This document shows, one piece after another, positions 63,152-64,000 of a DNA stretch of 64,000 bases; position 1 is the first letter of the stretch; every line of letters begins with the position of its first letter. The DNA lies in assembly GCA_963619325.1 (NCBI GenBank), contig CAVEVQ010000010.1, positions 1 to 64,000 on the forward strand, read 5' to 3'. The position numbers and the translations under genes are program-made. Source of the DNA: UBA1181 sp963619325 (GTDB lineage: Bacteria > Bacteroidota > Bacteroidia > Bacteroidales > Paludibacteraceae). The notes below the pieces were generated by a model. The model did no database searches. It was not told where the DNA came from and worked only from the letters and a program-made list of their open reading frames with translations.

Positions 63152-64000
63152 TTAATCGTGAACTAAGACCTTTATCGATTTTCCTAAGATCCTTACGATG
63201 TAGACACCGGCACGACTGACAGGAAGTTCCAAATAGTCGTCCGCATAGAACTGCTTTGTACCTCCGTAAACACCCTGACCGATCACATTGTAGGCGCGAC
63301 AAGGGGCATGAACATCTTTAAAGATGATTTTCATCTTATCACCATAGACAACGTACGGTGTCTCGACATAAAGGATTTCCAACTTACCATTGATAATCTC
63401 TCCAAAGGTATAATTTTCAGTTCTATCTTCACCTGTTTCACCATTAACAATGTAGTAATCCACGATTTTATTTTCTTGAGTGCCTACCTCAGTGATAGAA
63501 CCTTCCACGATAACAATCAGTGAGTCTCCTTCTGCCAATATACCTGGAGTAAATGAGAAAGTAGAATCCGTCAAAGGTGTCTTATCATAATATTTTTCTG
63601 CACTGCCTGCGACAATGTCGATAGGATTGCTGTTTGGAGCAACCGTCAAAGTACCATATTCCAAGACGACGCTATAGTTAGCTGCGACATCCTCGTTCAA
63701 GAAATGCACTATGAAGACATTTTCAGAAGACCCAACCGTTGTTTGCGAACCGATGAATTCGTATTCCAAATCCTCATCTGCAAAAACACCATCTGAAACA
63801 TATACCGAATCGTATGTCAGAGGTTTTCCGTCATATTCCTTCTCAGCCGAGAGAGAAGTGAGGACCACCCTTCTTCCAATAATCGTCAATTCACCATCAT
63901 GGAGAATAATATTTTCGTAGCTGTCCGTCACGTCATTGTCATTCGCATCATAGATTTTGTAAGAAACAACCCTATTGGCTTCAACGCCGACATTCGTGAT
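63152..64000 (-). CDS. C-terminal part of a T9SS cargo protein with MBG-like domains (5' end outside window)
   Basis: The frame is open to the window edge (282 residues visible); a GTG at 63931 is not a credible start because coding sequence continues upstream. Two MBG-like beta domains are visible, each with a Y-D/Y-K-x-PLT-type motif: LSAEKEYDGKPLTYDSVYV and GSAEKYYDKTPLTDSTFSF. The C-terminal about 75 residues fit a type A T9SS domain: MKIIFKDVHAPCRAYNVIGQGVYG, then LELPVSRAGVYIVRILGKSIKVLVHD. Such domains occur in long stalk or adhesin-like surface proteins. Function unknown. Confidence 0.75.
   Translation of the reverse strand: MTNVGVEANRVVSYKIYDANDNDVTDSYENIILHDGELTIIGRRVVLTSLSAEKEYDGKPLTYDSVYVSDGVFADEDLEYEFIGSQTTVGSSENVFIVHFLNEDVAANYSVVLEYGTLTVAPNSNPIDIVAGSAEKYYDKTPLTDSTFSFTPGILAEGDSLIVIVEGSITEVGTQENKIVDYYIVNGETGEDRTENYTFGEIINGKLEILYVETPYVVYGDKMKIIFKDVHAPCRAYNVIGQGVYGGTKQFYADDYLELPVSRAGVYIVRILGKSIKVLVHD

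Overview
The window comes from a member of the Bacteroidota, most likely order Bacteroidales. The evidence is type IX secretion (T9SS) cargo with type A and type B C-terminal sorting domains, a lipoprotein with a surface-export signature, a TonB receptor paired with a surface beta-propeller, promoters of the form TTTG-N19-TAnnTTTG, and no clear Shine-Dalgarno sites. I cannot place the genus. No phage, plasmid, insertion sequence or CRISPR array is visible.

Left part (1-12.8 kb, minus strand): the beginning of a very large secreted protein whose N-terminus looks like a GH8 glycosidase and whose 3' end lies outside the window; a BtuG-like surface lipoprotein and a BtuB-like TonB receptor, separated by a 364-bp spacer with interleaved inverted repeats; two rhomboid proteases; and a polysaccharide flippase. 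A housekeeping block follows: an HU-family protein, argS and asnS on the plus strand, then a serine-acetyltransferase-like enzyme, an orphan ABC ATPase, pcm and rsmG on the minus strand.

Middle (19.2-27.2 kb, minus strand): a compact polysaccharide operon. In transcription order it holds a glutaminyl-cyclase-like M28 lipoprotein, a Wzy-type polymerase, two acyltransferase-like proteins, two GT4 glycosyltransferases, a UDP-sugar dehydrogenase and a GT2 glycosyltransferase. A tRNA-Glu(CUC) gene with its own promoter and terminator lies just upstream.

Centre (27.4-53.0 kb, plus strand): one uninterrupted gene of 25.5 kb encodes an 8,506-residue secreted protein. It has a signal peptide, an N-terminal jelly-roll-like region carrying a cysteine-rich insert, about 90 Ig/PKD-like repeats of 70-100 residues each with two cysteines, and a gliding-motility-type (type B) T9SS sorting domain. 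The repeats are arranged in a higher-order period of three, clearest over the last 30 units. This is the most striking object in the window.

Right part (53-64 kb): ttcA; a single-chain carbamoyl-phosphate synthase (CarA-CarB fusion with eukaryote-like features); a second O-antigen ligase/polymerase; a Fic protein that overlaps it convergently; a T9SS type A cargo protein; a YczE-like membrane protein; and the C-terminal part of another large T9SS cargo protein with MBG-like domains. Overall the region is dominated by cell-surface biology: secreted adhesin-like giants, surface polysaccharide synthesis and nutrient uptake.
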